The notes under the pieces are model-generated. The model ran no database searches. It was not told the DNA's origin and was given only the letters and a program-made list of their open reading frames with translations. Positions 7,726 through 15,057 of a stretch of 64,000 nt of DNA are shown piece by piece. The stretch is from Sphingomicrobium sp. (GTDB taxonomy: Bacteria; Pseudomonadota; Alphaproteobacteria; Sphingomonadales; Sphingomonadaceae): positions 1,303,501 to 1,367,500 of the forward strand of contig DATCMI010000001.1 in the NCBI GenBank assembly GCA_036563485.1, given 5' to 3'. The first letter of the stretch is position 1. Every line of letters starts with the position of its first letter. Position numbers and translations under genes: made by a program.

Positions 7726-9833
7726 AGCTCGTCGTCCTCGGCCTCAGCCTTTCGTCGTCGTGGGGCAATGGCCATGCGACCACGTTCCGCGCGCTGCTCA
7801 AGGCCTATGCGGCGCGCGGTCATGACATCCTGTTCCTCGAGCGCGACTTGCCCTGGTACCGGAACAACCGCGACATTGCGGAGCCGGACTATTGCCGCCT
7901 GGAATTCTACCATTCGGTGGAAGAGCTGGCGCATTGGGCCGACGAGATCCGGGGCGCCGATGCCGTCGTGGTCGGCTCCTACGTGCCCGAAGGCGTCGAT
8001 GTCGCCCGCTATGTCCAGCGTACCGCGCGCGGCGTCACTGGCTTTTACGACATCGACACGCCGGTCACGCTCGCCAAGCTCGAGCGCGGCGACTTCGAAT
8101 ATCTCTCGCCCGAAGTGATCCCCGGTTACGACGTCTATCTGTCGTTCACTGGCGGGCCGACGCTGAACCGCTTGGAACGGCAGTTCGGGTCGCCAATGGC
8201 ACGAGCGCTCTATTGCTCGGTCGACCCGGACGCCTATCCGGTGCTGGACGTGCCGAAGAAATGGGACCTCACCTATCTCGGCACCTACAGCGACGATCGC
8301 CAGCCGACGCTCGAGAAGCTGCTGATCGAGCCCGCGCGCAAGCTGCCGCACCTGAAGTTCTGCGTCGCCGGCCCGCAATATCCCGAGAGCATCGAGTGGC
8401 CCGCCAATGTCGAGCGGATCGACCATCTGCCGCCGGCCGAGCATGCGGCGTTCTACGCGGCCTCGCGCTTCACGCTGAACGTCACGCGCCAGGACATGAT
8501 CGCCGCCGGCTGGTCGCCGTCGGTCCGCTTGTTCGAAGCTGCGGCCTGTGCGACCCCGGTGATCTCGGACACATGGGACGGGATCGACAGCCTGTTTCAG
8601 CCCGGCCGCGAGATCATCCTTGCAGATGGCAGTGAGGACGTCATCGACATGCTCACGTCCAGCGCCGACGCTTCTGCGATCGGCAATGCCGCACGGGCGA
8701 GAATCCTTTCCGGCCACACGGCCGAACACCGCGCTTCTGAACTGGAGCGTTCAATCCTAGAGGCTGCCGAGCGCAAGAGCGGCAGCGCAGTGAAAAGGGA
8801 GCGGAGAGTGAAGCCCCAGAACCAGAAGATTGCGCTTGTGACGGGGGGCGCGGGCTTCATCGGATCCAACCTGTGCCGGCGTCTGCTGGATGAAGGCGCC
8901 CGCGTCCTATGCCTCGATAATTTCCAGACCGGCCGGAGCGAGAATGTCCGGCTGTTCGAAGGCGACCCGCAGTTCGAATTCGTCGAACATGACGTGATCG
9001 ACGCGTTGCCGCAGTGGCTGCGTGGCGGGCGGACCAAGTTCACCCACATCTACCACCTGGCCTGCGCCGCTTCGCCGCCGCACTACCAGGCCGACCCCGA
9101 GCATACGATGCTCACCAATGTGCTCGGCACGCGCAACCTGCTGCGCCTGGCCGAGGAGACGGGAGCGCGCCTGCTGCTGACCTCCACCAGCGAGGTTTAC
9201 GGCGACCCGGAAATGCACCCGCAGCAGGAGGATTATCGCGGCTGGGTCAGCTGCACCGGGCCGCGTGCCTGTTACGACGAGGGCAAGCGGGCTGCCGAAA
9301 CGCTGGCGTTCGACTTCCTGCGTGCTCGCCGCGCCAACGTGCGCGTTGCCCGCATCTTCAACACCTACGGCCCGAAGATGCGCTGCGACGACGGGCGCGT
9401 CGTGTCTAACGTCGTGTGCCAGGCGCTGTCCGGGGACGACATCACGATCTACGGCGACGGCTCGCAGACGCGGAGCTTCTGCTTTGTCAGCGACATGGTC
9501 GAAGGGCTTTGCCGGCTCATGGACAGCGACACGGCGGTCGGCATGCCCGTCAACCTCGGCAACCCCAACGAGCTGACCGTCAAGCAGCTGGTCGACATCG
9601 TCATTGCGATGACCGGCTCGCCTTCACGCGTGACCTATCAGGCGCTGCCGGAAGACGATCCGCGCCGCCGCAAGCCGAACATCAGCCGCGCCAAGGAATT
9701 GCTCGGCTGGGAACCGACGGTCGACCTCGAGACGGGGCTTGAGGCCACCATCGAATGGTTTGCCGACGAGCAAAACCGGATCGCGGCGCCGATGTATATC
9801 GACGCGCCGGCCATCGCGACGGCAGCCGAATAG
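7722..9833 (+). CDS. Fused CgeB-type glycosyltransferase (copy 3) and UDP-glucuronate decarboxylase-like SDR
   Basis: 703 residues in one unbroken frame. Residues 1 to about 355 are a third CgeB-type transferase (SVRLFEAAACATPVISDTW near 268-286). Residues about 370-703 are an extended SDR with TGGAGFIGSN, TSTSEVYGDPEMHP, the YDEGK catalytic pair and RIFNTYGPKM, the signature set of UDP-xylose synthase (UDP-glucuronate to UDP-xylose plus CO2). The hinge, about residues 350-370, is charged. A GTG at 8808 preceded by AAGGGAG falls exactly at the domain boundary, so the decarboxylase may also be made alone (341 residues). Fusion by loss of an old stop is possible. Confidence 0.85.
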   Translation: MKLVVLGLSLSSSWGNGHATTFRALLKAYAARGHDILFLERDLPWYRNNRDIAEPDYCRLEFYHSVEELAHWADEIRGADAVVVGSYVPEGVDVARYVQRTARGVTGFYDIDTPVTLAKLERGDFEYLSPEVIPGYDVYLSFTGGPTLNRLERQFGSPMARALYCSVDPDAYPVLDVPKKWDLTYLGTYSDDRQPTLEKLLIEPARKLPHLKFCVAGPQYPESIEWPANVERIDHLPPAEHAAFYAASRFTLNVTRQDMIAAGWSPSVRLFEAAACATPVISDTWDGIDSLFQPGREIILADGSEDVIDMLTSSADASAIGNAARARILSGHTAEHRASELERSILEAAERKSGSAVKRERRVKPQNQKIALVTGGAGFIGSNLCRRLLDEGARVLCLDNFQTGRSENVRLFEGDPQFEFVEHDVIDALPQWLRGGRTKFTHIYHLACAASPPHYQADPEHTMLTNVLGTRNLLRLAEETGARLLLTSTSEVYGDPEMHPQQEDYRGWVSCTGPRACYDEGKRAAETLAFDFLRARRANVRVARIFNTYGPKMRCDDGRVVSNVVCQALSGDDITIYGDGSQTRSFCFVSDMVEGLCRLMDSDTAVGMPVNLGNPNELTVKQLVDIVIAMTGSPSRVTYQALPEDDPRRRKPNISRAKELLGWEPTVDLETGLEATIEWFADEQNRIAAPMYIDAPAIATAAE
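8795..8810 (+). promoter_or_regulatory. Internal ribosome binding site at the fusion joint
   Basis: AAGGGAG (8795-8801), 6 nt, then an in-frame GTG (8808-8810) whose product starts V-K-P-Q-N-Q-K-I just before the SDR Rossmann motif. Spacing and position are those of an authentic start; it may drive separate synthesis of the SDR half. Confidence 0.5.
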
Positions 9834-9840
9834 CCCAACC

Positions 9841-10809
9841 ATGAGCGAAACGATGATGCGCGCCGCGGTGGTGACCGGCGCAGGTAAGTTCATGATCCAG
9901 GACGCGCCGCTGCCCGAGCCCGGGCCGGGCCAAGTGCGGATCAAGCTCGAAGGCTGCGGCGTCTGCGCGTCGAACCTGACTCCTTGGGAAGGTCCCGAGT
10001 GGATGCAGTTCCCGACCGAGCCGGGCGCGCTCGGTCACGAGGGCTGGGGTGTTGTCGATGCAGTCGGCGAGGGTGTCACCGGCTTCAAGGAAGGCGACCG
10101 GGTCGGCGCGCTCAGCGGCCATGCTTATGCGCAATATGACTTAGCCGACGCCGCCGACGTCGTGAAGCTGCCGGACGCGCTCGACGGCGTCCCGGTGCCG
10201 CTGGAGCCGTTCGGCTGCGCGTTCAACATCTTCCGCCGCAGCGACATCAAGTCGGGTCAGACGGTGGCAATCCTCGGCATCGGCTTCCTGGGCGCTATCC
10301 TCGTCAAGCTTGCCAGCGATGCCGGGGCGCGGGTGATCGCCATCTCGCGGCGCCAGGAATCGCTCGACCTGGCGACCCGCATGGGTGCGTCCGAGACGAT
10401 CCCGATGCATGATCATTGGCAGATCATCAGCCAAGTGAAGGAGCTTACGGGCGGCACCTTCTGCGACCGGGTGATCGAAGCGGTCGGCAAGCAATGGCCG
10501 CTCGACCTCGCAGCCGAGCTGACGCGGGAAGGCGGGCGGATGATCATCGCTGGCTATCACCAGGACGGTCCGCGGCAGGTGAACATGCAGCTGTGGAACT
10601 GGCGCGGCTTCGATGTGATCAACGCCCACGAGCGCGACCCCGCCGTGTCGCGCCAGGGCATGCGCGAAGCCGTCGAGGCAATCGAAAGCGGGCGCATAGA
10701 CCCCAATGACGTGGTGACTCACCGCTACTCGCTCGACCAGCTTGGAGATGCGCTGAACGCGACGCGCGATCGGCCCGGCAATTTCGTCAAAGCCGTCGTC
10801 CTTCCCTGA
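9841..10809 (+). CDS. Zinc-type medium-chain alcohol/polyol dehydrogenase
   Basis: 322 residues from the ATG 7 nt after the previous stop; the frame continues upstream into the fusion gene but that is not coding. MDR layout: GCGVCASN with the likely catalytic Zn ligand C42, GHEGWG with H66/E67, then a Rossmann segment VAILGIGFLGAI. The Cys-rich structural-zinc loop of classical alcohol dehydrogenases is absent. Such enzymes oxidise a hydroxyl of a sugar or cyclitol with NAD(P). The next gene is another polyol/sugar oxidoreductase, so the two may act in sequence. Substrate unknown. Confidence 0.78.
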   Translation: MSETMMRAAVVTGAGKFMIQDAPLPEPGPGQVRIKLEGCGVCASNLTPWEGPEWMQFPTEPGALGHEGWGVVDAVGEGVTGFKEGDRVGALSGHAYAQYDLADAADVVKLPDALDGVPVPLEPFGCAFNIFRRSDIKSGQTVAILGIGFLGAILVKLASDAGARVIAISRRQESLDLATRMGASETIPMHDHWQIISQVKELTGGTFCDRVIEAVGKQWPLDLAAELTREGGRMIIAGYHQDGPRQVNMQLWNWRGFDVINAHERDPAVSRQGMREAVEAIESGRIDPNDVVTHRYSLDQLGDALNATRDRPGNFVKAVVLP

Positions 10810-10810
10810 C

Positions 10811-11785
10811 ATGGTCACGCTCGGTTTTCTCGGCACCGGCTGGATCGGCCGCAACCGCATGGAAGCGATGCTCGCCACCGGCCAGGCGAAAGCGGTCGCG
10901 GTGTGCGACCCCAATGAAGAAATGGCGCATGGAGCGTTGGAAGCGGCGCCCGACGCGCGGATCGTCGGCTCTTTTGAAGAGCTGCTCGCCTGCGAACCCG
11001 ACGGCGTGGTGATCGCGACGCCGAGCGCGCTTCATGCCGATCAATGCGTCCAGGCGTTGCGGCAGGGCGCGGCCGTGTTTTGCCAGAAGCCGCTCGGCCG
11101 CACTTCGGCTGAAGTCGAAGCGGTGCTCGACGCCGCACGCCTGGCCGACAAGCTCCTCGGCGTTGATCTGTCATACCGCCACACCGCCGCGATGCAGGCG
11201 ATCCGCGAGCGGGTGCGTGCCGGCGAGCTCGGCAAGGTGTTCGCCGCCGACCTGACTTTCCACAACGCTTACGGTCCGCAGAGCGGCTGGTTCTGGGATC
11301 CCAAGCTGTCGGGCGGCGGGTGCTTGATCGATCTTGGCGTCCACCTTGTCGACCTGGTGCTGTGGCTGTTCGATTTTCCCGAGGTGCTGGACGCGCGCGG
11401 CACTCTGCTCCGCGACGGCCGTCCGGCCACACGGCAAGAAGTCGAAGATTATGCGACCGCCGAGCTTAAGCTCGCCAATGGCCTCACTGCGCGCATCGCC
11501 TGCTCATGGAACCTCAGTGCCGGCCGCGATGCGGTCATCGGCGCGAGCTTCTACGGCACAGCCGCAGGCGCGCAAATGCGCAACGAGAACGGCTCCTTCT
11601 TCGACTTTTCGGCCGAGTTGATGCGGGGGCAGAGTTCAGAGGCGCTGGCATCGCCGCCGGACAATTGGGGTGGGCGCGCAGCCGCCGAGTGGGTGAGGAA
11701 GCTGAGCGCCGGTGAACGGTTCAGCGGAAGCACGACGGGCTTGCTCGAAACGGCCCGAACCCTCGACCGGCTCTACGGGCGGTGA
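10811..11785 (+). CDS. Gfo/Idh/MocA family oxidoreductase
   Basis: 324 residues, start 1 nt after the previous TGA. N-terminal Rossmann FLGTGWIGRNRM, then CQKPLGRT at the position of the family's EKP motif, where the Lys takes part in catalysis. The C-terminal part contains GGCLIDLGVHLVDLVLW with the conserved GxxxDxGxH pattern (catalytic His). The family oxidises or reduces sugars, inositols and nucleotide sugars. Last gene of the cluster; its TGA runs into a perfect 16-bp palindrome. Confidence 0.85.
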   Translation: MVTLGFLGTGWIGRNRMEAMLATGQAKAVAVCDPNEEMAHGALEAAPDARIVGSFEELLACEPDGVVIATPSALHADQCVQALRQGAAVFCQKPLGRTSAEVEAVLDAARLADKLLGVDLSYRHTAAMQAIRERVRAGELGKVFAADLTFHNAYGPQSGWFWDPKLSGGGCLIDLGVHLVDLVLWLFDFPEVLDARGTLLRDGRPATRQEVEDYATAELKLANGLTARIACSWNLSAGRDAVIGASFYGTAAGAQMRNENGSFFDFSAELMRGQSSEALASPPDNWGGRAAAEWVRKLSAGERFSGSTTGLLETARTLDRLYGR

Positions 11786-11800
11786 TCATTCGCGAATGAT
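11785..11800. repeat. Perfect 16-bp palindrome after the cluster
   Basis: ATCATTCGCGAATGAT, directly overlapping the end of the last cluster gene. It has no T-tract, so it is a poor intrinsic terminator, but it is placed where transcription of the cluster should end. It shares ATCAT with the tRNA-adjacent hairpin 12 nt downstream. Confidence 0.5.
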
Positions 11801-11812
11801 TGAAGCAGTTTG

Positions 11813-11858
11813 ATCATCCAAGGATGAACATGCCCCCGGCATGTCCATCTTGGATGAT
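11813..11858 (-). repeat. 46-nt near-perfect hairpin abutting tRNA-Phe CCA
   Basis: Read on the minus strand, the element starts at the final A of the encoded CCA. Outer arms are ATCATCCAAG and CTTGGATGAT; inner arms are ACATGCC and GGCATGT with loop GGG. The middle also pairs (GATG with CATC) apart from one bulge, giving a stem of about 21 bp. Same length, loop, outer arm and position as the element after tRNA-Pro (52578-52623). No downstream T-tract. Confidence 0.7.
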
Positions 11859-11933
11859 GGTGCCCAGGGACGGAATCGAACCGCCGACACCGTGATTTTC
11901 AGTCACGTGCTCTACCAACTGAGCTACCTGGGC
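11858..11933 (-). tRNA. tRNA-Phe (GAA)
   Basis: 76 nt on the minus strand including an encoded CCA (complement of TGG at 11858-11860). The acceptor stem GCCCAGG pairs with CCTGGGC, and the D arm contains AGCTCAGTTGGTAGAGC. The anticodon stem is CGTGA/TCACG with loop CTGAAAA, giving anticodon GAA. The T arm contains GGTTCGATTCC. Lies just downstream of yacG on the same strand, an arrangement common in alphaproteobacteria. Confidence 0.97.
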
Positions 11934-11976
11934 GCGCTTGGCGAACGGCTGCTGCCTTTCGCGGCGAACGGCTCCC

Positions 11977-12165
11977 CTAGTCGTCGCCTCCGCCGCTGTC
12001 CACCCTGCCCGGATCGGCTGGGGGGCCGGGAATTCGATAGCCATCGCCGAGCCATTGCAGCAGGTCGCGGTCCTTGCAGCCGCGGGTGCAGAAGGGGGCG
12101 TAGTCGGCCTGGGCAGGCTGGCTGCACAGCGGGCATTTCTTCGACTTGTCAGAACTTCTCGGCAT
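11977..12165 (-). CDS. yacG: DNA gyrase inhibitor YacG (zinc-binding)
   Basis: 62 residues. Four Cys ligands C11, C14, C26 and C30 (CPLC...FCTRGC) form the YacG zinc finger; the tail RDLLQWLGDGYRIPG is the family's conserved second half. In E. coli YacG binds GyrB and inhibits gyrase. The frame is open further upstream but there it overlaps the RNase gene, so the ATG at 12165 (17 nt inside that gene's end) is chosen. C-terminal tail is acidic (GGGDD). Read after infA, maf and the RNase. Confidence 0.88.
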   Translation of the reverse strand: MPRSSDKSKKCPLCSQPAQADYAPFCTRGCKDRDLLQWLGDGYRIPGPPADPGRVDSGGGDD

Positions 12166-13093
12166 AGGCGCCGGACATGGGGAGCGATGCGTCTGCCCGC
12201 AACTCGACGGCGCCGCCGATCTGGCGCGAGAGCTGGTCGAGCCAGTCCTGGTGGGCCTGGAGCACGGCCGTAACCGCCGGGTGCGCGACCAGCCGCTTGG
12301 ACCCCGGCTGCTCGAAGGTGACGCGGCGAAGCAGTACGCGAGCCTCCAACGCCGCACGATCTTGCGCCAGTTCCACCAGCGAAGCGCGCCTTCGCGGCCG
12401 AACGATCTGCACGAAGCCGAACCCGTTCACCGCGGTACGCTCGAACGGCTGCAGCAGTTCGGCGTCGATCGCCGCGGCCGCGTCCTGGCGCGCCGCCTTG
12501 CTCCCCGTCGTGGGCAGGTCGATGCCGATCGACCCGCCGATATCGAGGCGGAGGATTGCCCGAGCCGCCTCGCGGGCGCCGACGACCGCCAGCTCGTCCG
12601 CAGGTAGATAGCCGTCAACGTCGATGAGGGTCATGGCCGGCGTTGGCGAGATCCGCAGCTCACCGCCCGCGAAGCGGACGACGCCGCTGCGTGCTTCGTC
12701 GATCAAATCCCACCAGCCCGCCTGGCCAAGCCGATCGACAGGAGCGGGGAAGGACAGCGATTCCCCGGCCAATGCCTCGGCCTCCCCGGCGGGGTCGTTA
12801 CTCACGGCGGCAAGCGGGCGCTTCCACGGCTCCGCGCCGGGGATCGCCTCGCGAGTCACTTCGATGATCAGCTCAGCGCCCTCGGTCGCGCCGCGAGCGC
12901 CCTTGGCCAGCAGATACTCCTGGCCGCCAGCCTCGGCGATCGCCATTGGCCGAGTGCTTCTAAGCCGCGCCACGAGGCGGCTGCCGGCGCGAACGATGCC
13001 GTCGATCAGGATCCGGGCTTCGGCGATCCTGCCGTCCTCGACGCGCGCTGCACGGCTCTCGCCGATGCCGCGCTCGATCAGCCATTCAGGCAA
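12149..13093 (-). CDS. Short ribonuclease E/G family protein
   Basis: 314 residues, against roughly 490 for RNase G. The N-terminal S1 RNA-binding part is reduced or missing. The catalytic core is recognisable: TLIDVDGYLP corresponds to the TIDVNSG region with one Mg-binding Asp, and RLDIGGSIGIDLP corresponds to RDxGGxIVIDF with the second. It starts with TTG at 13093, overlapping the maf stop by 8 nt; there is no in-frame ATG nearby. Co-transcribed with infA-maf-yacG. Likely a structured-RNA maturase or decay enzyme; the lost S1 domain suggests altered substrate choice. Confidence 0.75.
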   Translation of the reverse strand: MPEWLIERGIGESRAARVEDGRIAEARILIDGIVRAGSRLVARLRSTRPMAIAEAGGQEYLLAKGARGATEGAELIIEVTREAIPGAEPWKRPLAAVSNDPAGEAEALAGESLSFPAPVDRLGQAGWWDLIDEARSGVVRFAGGELRISPTPAMTLIDVDGYLPADELAVVGAREAARAILRLDIGGSIGIDLPTTGSKAARQDAAAAIDAELLQPFERTAVNGFGFVQIVRPRRRASLVELAQDRAALEARVLLRRVTFEQPGSKRLVAHPAVTAVLQAHQDWLDQLSRQIGGAVELRADASLPMSGAYAEKF

Positions 13094-13658
13094 GCCGGTA
13101 ACCGGCGGACTTGAGCATCACGCGCGTCTCCGCGACGGGCAATCCGACCACGTTCGAGTAGCTGCCGGCGATATGGCGGACATAGACCTCGCCATAGCCC
13201 TGGAGCGCATAGCCGCCCGCCTTGCCCCGCCACTCGCCATGGCTGGCGTAATAATCGATCTCTTCATCGGAGAGCCGCTTCATCGCGATCATCGTTTCGA
13301 CGAGCCGCTCGCGAATGCCCTTGCCGGGAACCGCGAGCGCGACGCCCGTCAGCACCCGGTGGCGGCGACCGGACAGCAGCTTCATGCAGGCGCGGAGCGT
13401 CGCTTCGTCCTCGACCTTCGGGAGGATTCGGCGGCCGACGGCGACGACCGTGTCTGCCGCCAGCACAAGCGCGTCCGGCTCCTTCGCGGCAACTGCCAGC
13501 GCCTTCTCGCGCGCCAGGCGCAGCGCATGCTCGCGCGGCAGCTCGCCCTTGGGGACGCTCTCGTCGATGTCAGGGGGGAGGACGGCGTCGGGCGTGACCC
13601 CGATCCGCGCCAGCAGGTCGATGCGGCGCGGGCTCGCCGAGGCGAGGATCAGCCGCAT
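13086..13658 (-). CDS. maf: Maf-like nucleoside triphosphate pyrophosphatase
   Basis: 190 residues, full length. LASASPRR at residues 5-12 is the nucleotide-binding signature of Maf proteins, followed by ALVLAADTVV with the catalytic Asp and GYALQGYG near the C-terminus. Maf enzymes hydrolyse dTTP/UTP or modified nucleotides to monophosphates and pyrophosphate as house-cleaning enzymes. ATG start 9 nt after infA; the stop overlaps the TTG start of the RNase gene. Confidence 0.92.
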   Translation of the reverse strand: MRLILASASPRRIDLLARIGVTPDAVLPPDIDESVPKGELPREHALRLAREKALAVAAKEPDALVLAADTVVAVGRRILPKVEDEATLRACMKLLSGRRHRVLTGVALAVPGKGIRERLVETMIAMKRLSDEEIDYYASHGEWRGKAGGYALQGYGEVYVRHIAGSYSNVVGLPVAETRVMLKSAGYRLA

Positions 13659-13667
13659 GTCGACAGC

Positions 13668-13919
13668 CTAGCCGTTATAGCCGGGCGGGCCTCCGCGGCC
13701 GGGCATGAAGCGGTAGGTGATGCGACCCTTGGTCAGGTCATAGGGCGTCATTTCGACGAGCACTTCGTCGCCGGTCAGGACGCGGATGCGGTTCTTGCGC
13801 ATCTTGCCGGCGGTGTGGCCCAGGACTTCGTGGCCGTTCTCGAGTTCGACGCGGAACATCGCGTTCGGGAGCAATTCGACCACCCGACCGCGCATCTCGA
13901 GCAATTCTTCCTTGGCCAA
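13668..13919 (-). CDS. infA: Translation initiation factor IF-1
   Basis: 83 residues; the S1/OB-fold core [20 protein letters not shown] is typical of alphaproteobacterial IF-1. It extends the usual 72-residue length with a Gly/Pro tail ([10 protein letters not shown]). The start is TTG (13919), with AGAGGA 6 nt upstream; the next in-frame ATG is at residue 9, inside the conserved core, so TTG is the likely start. IF-1 sits in the ribosomal A site during initiation. First gene of the infA-maf-RNase-yacG unit. Confidence 0.95.
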   Translation of the reverse strand: MAKEELLEMRGRVVELLPNAMFRVELENGHEVLGHTAGKMRKNRIRVLTGDEVLVEMTPYDLTKGRITYRFMPGRGGPPGYNG

Positions 13920-13994
13920 GCGATTCCTCTCGTATTTTCCGGGATAAAAGCCGCGGTGCCTTAGCGGCGGGAGCAGGAAAAGGAAAGGCGCTCC

Positions 13995-14966
13995 CTAGAC
14001 GGTGAGGACGGTCGACCCGCTGGTGCTGCGGCTTTCGAGCGCGCGGTGCGCTTCGGCGGCGTCCTTGAGCGGGAAGCGCTGCTTCACTTCGATGCTGACC
14101 TTACCGCTGGTCACGACGTCGAACAAGGCGCGCGCGGAGGCCTGAAGGTCGGCTGCGTCGAACGTATAATCGTACAGCGTCGGCCGGGTCAGGAAGAGCG
14201 AGCCCTTCTGTGCGAGCAGCAGCGGGGACAATGGCTCGACCGCGCCTGAGGCATTTCCGAAGCTTGCCATCGTTCCGCGCCGGCGCAGACAGTCGAGCGA
14301 CTTGGCAAACGTGTCCCGCCCGACCCCGTCGTAAACCACGGCAACTTTGTCACCGGCGGTGATGCGATCCACCTCCGCGACAAAGTCCTGGCGCGTGTAG
14401 ACGATCGGATAATCGCAGCCGTGAGCCTGAGCGAGCGCCGCTTTGTCATCGGTGGAGACGGTGCCGATGACAGTTGCGCCAAGTGCCTTGGCCCATTGGC
14501 AGAGGATCAGGCCGACACCGCCCGCCGCGGCGTGGACCAGCACGACGTCCCCCGCCGCCACAGGATAGACGCGGCGGACCAGCATTTCAGCCGTCATGCC
14601 TTGCAGCATCATGCCGGCCGCCTCATCGAACGAGATCGCGTCCGGCAGCTTGACCAGCCGGTCTGCCGGGATCAGCCGCTGTTCGGCATAGCCGCCGACT
14701 GGACCGCCATAAGCAACGCGATCGCCTGCCTGGAGCGCCGTCACCCCTTCGCCGACGGTCTCCACGACCCCCGCGCCTTCGACGCCGGGCGTGAACGGGA
14801 GCGCCTGGGGATAGAGCCCCGTGCGGTGATAGACGTCGATGAAGTTGAGGCCGGCAGCATGCTGGCGGATGCGGACTTCACCGGATCCCGGCTCGCCGAC
14901 TTCCACGTCCTCCCACTGCAAGACTTCAGGGCCGCCGTGCTGATGGATCCGGATCGCGTGGGTCAT
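13995..14966 (-). CDS. NADPH:quinone oxidoreductase (zeta-crystallin type)
   Basis: 323 residues, zinc-free MDR. MTHAIRIHQHGGPEVLQWED is the usual QOR opening; AAGLNFIDVYHRTGLYP and the NADPH-binding VLVHAAAGGVGLILCQWAK follow, with a VVYDGVGRDTF segment typical of the subgroup. Reduces quinones by one electron or acts on enones using NADPH. Stands alone between infA and hppA, with a hairpin terminator for hppA just upstream. Confidence 0.9.
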   Translation of the reverse strand: MTHAIRIHQHGGPEVLQWEDVEVGEPGSGEVRIRQHAAGLNFIDVYHRTGLYPQALPFTPGVEGAGVVETVGEGVTALQAGDRVAYGGPVGGYAEQRLIPADRLVKLPDAISFDEAAGMMLQGMTAEMLVRRVYPVAAGDVVLVHAAAGGVGLILCQWAKALGATVIGTVSTDDKAALAQAHGCDYPIVYTRQDFVAEVDRITAGDKVAVVYDGVGRDTFAKSLDCLRRRGTMASFGNASGAVEPLSPLLLAQKGSLFLTRPTLYDYTFDAADLQASARALFDVVTSGKVSIEVKQRFPLKDAAEAHRALESRSTSGSTVLTV

Positions 14967-14992
14967 GGCCGTTCTTCAACGCCCTCGCAGCG

Positions 14993-15032
14993 GAAAAGAA
15001 AAGCCCCGCTCCGGCGGACCGAAGCGGGGGCT
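14993..15032 (-). terminator. Rho-independent terminator of hppA
   Basis: On the minus strand a GC-rich hairpin (AGCCCCCGCTTCGG pairing with CCGGAGCGGGGCT, 15002-15032) is followed by TTTTCTTTT. It begins 25 nt after the hppA stop. Confidence 0.85.
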
Positions 15033-15057
15033 GATCTTACCGACCGGTCGGGCTGCC

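Noticed and set aside
2246-11785. Capsule or O-antigen locus
   Set aside because: No Wzx, Wzy, Wza/Wzc, ABC exporter or initiating transferase in the cluster or the window.
12624-13964. 446-codon plus-strand frame across RNase/maf/infA
   Set aside because: Antisense to three recognisable genes.
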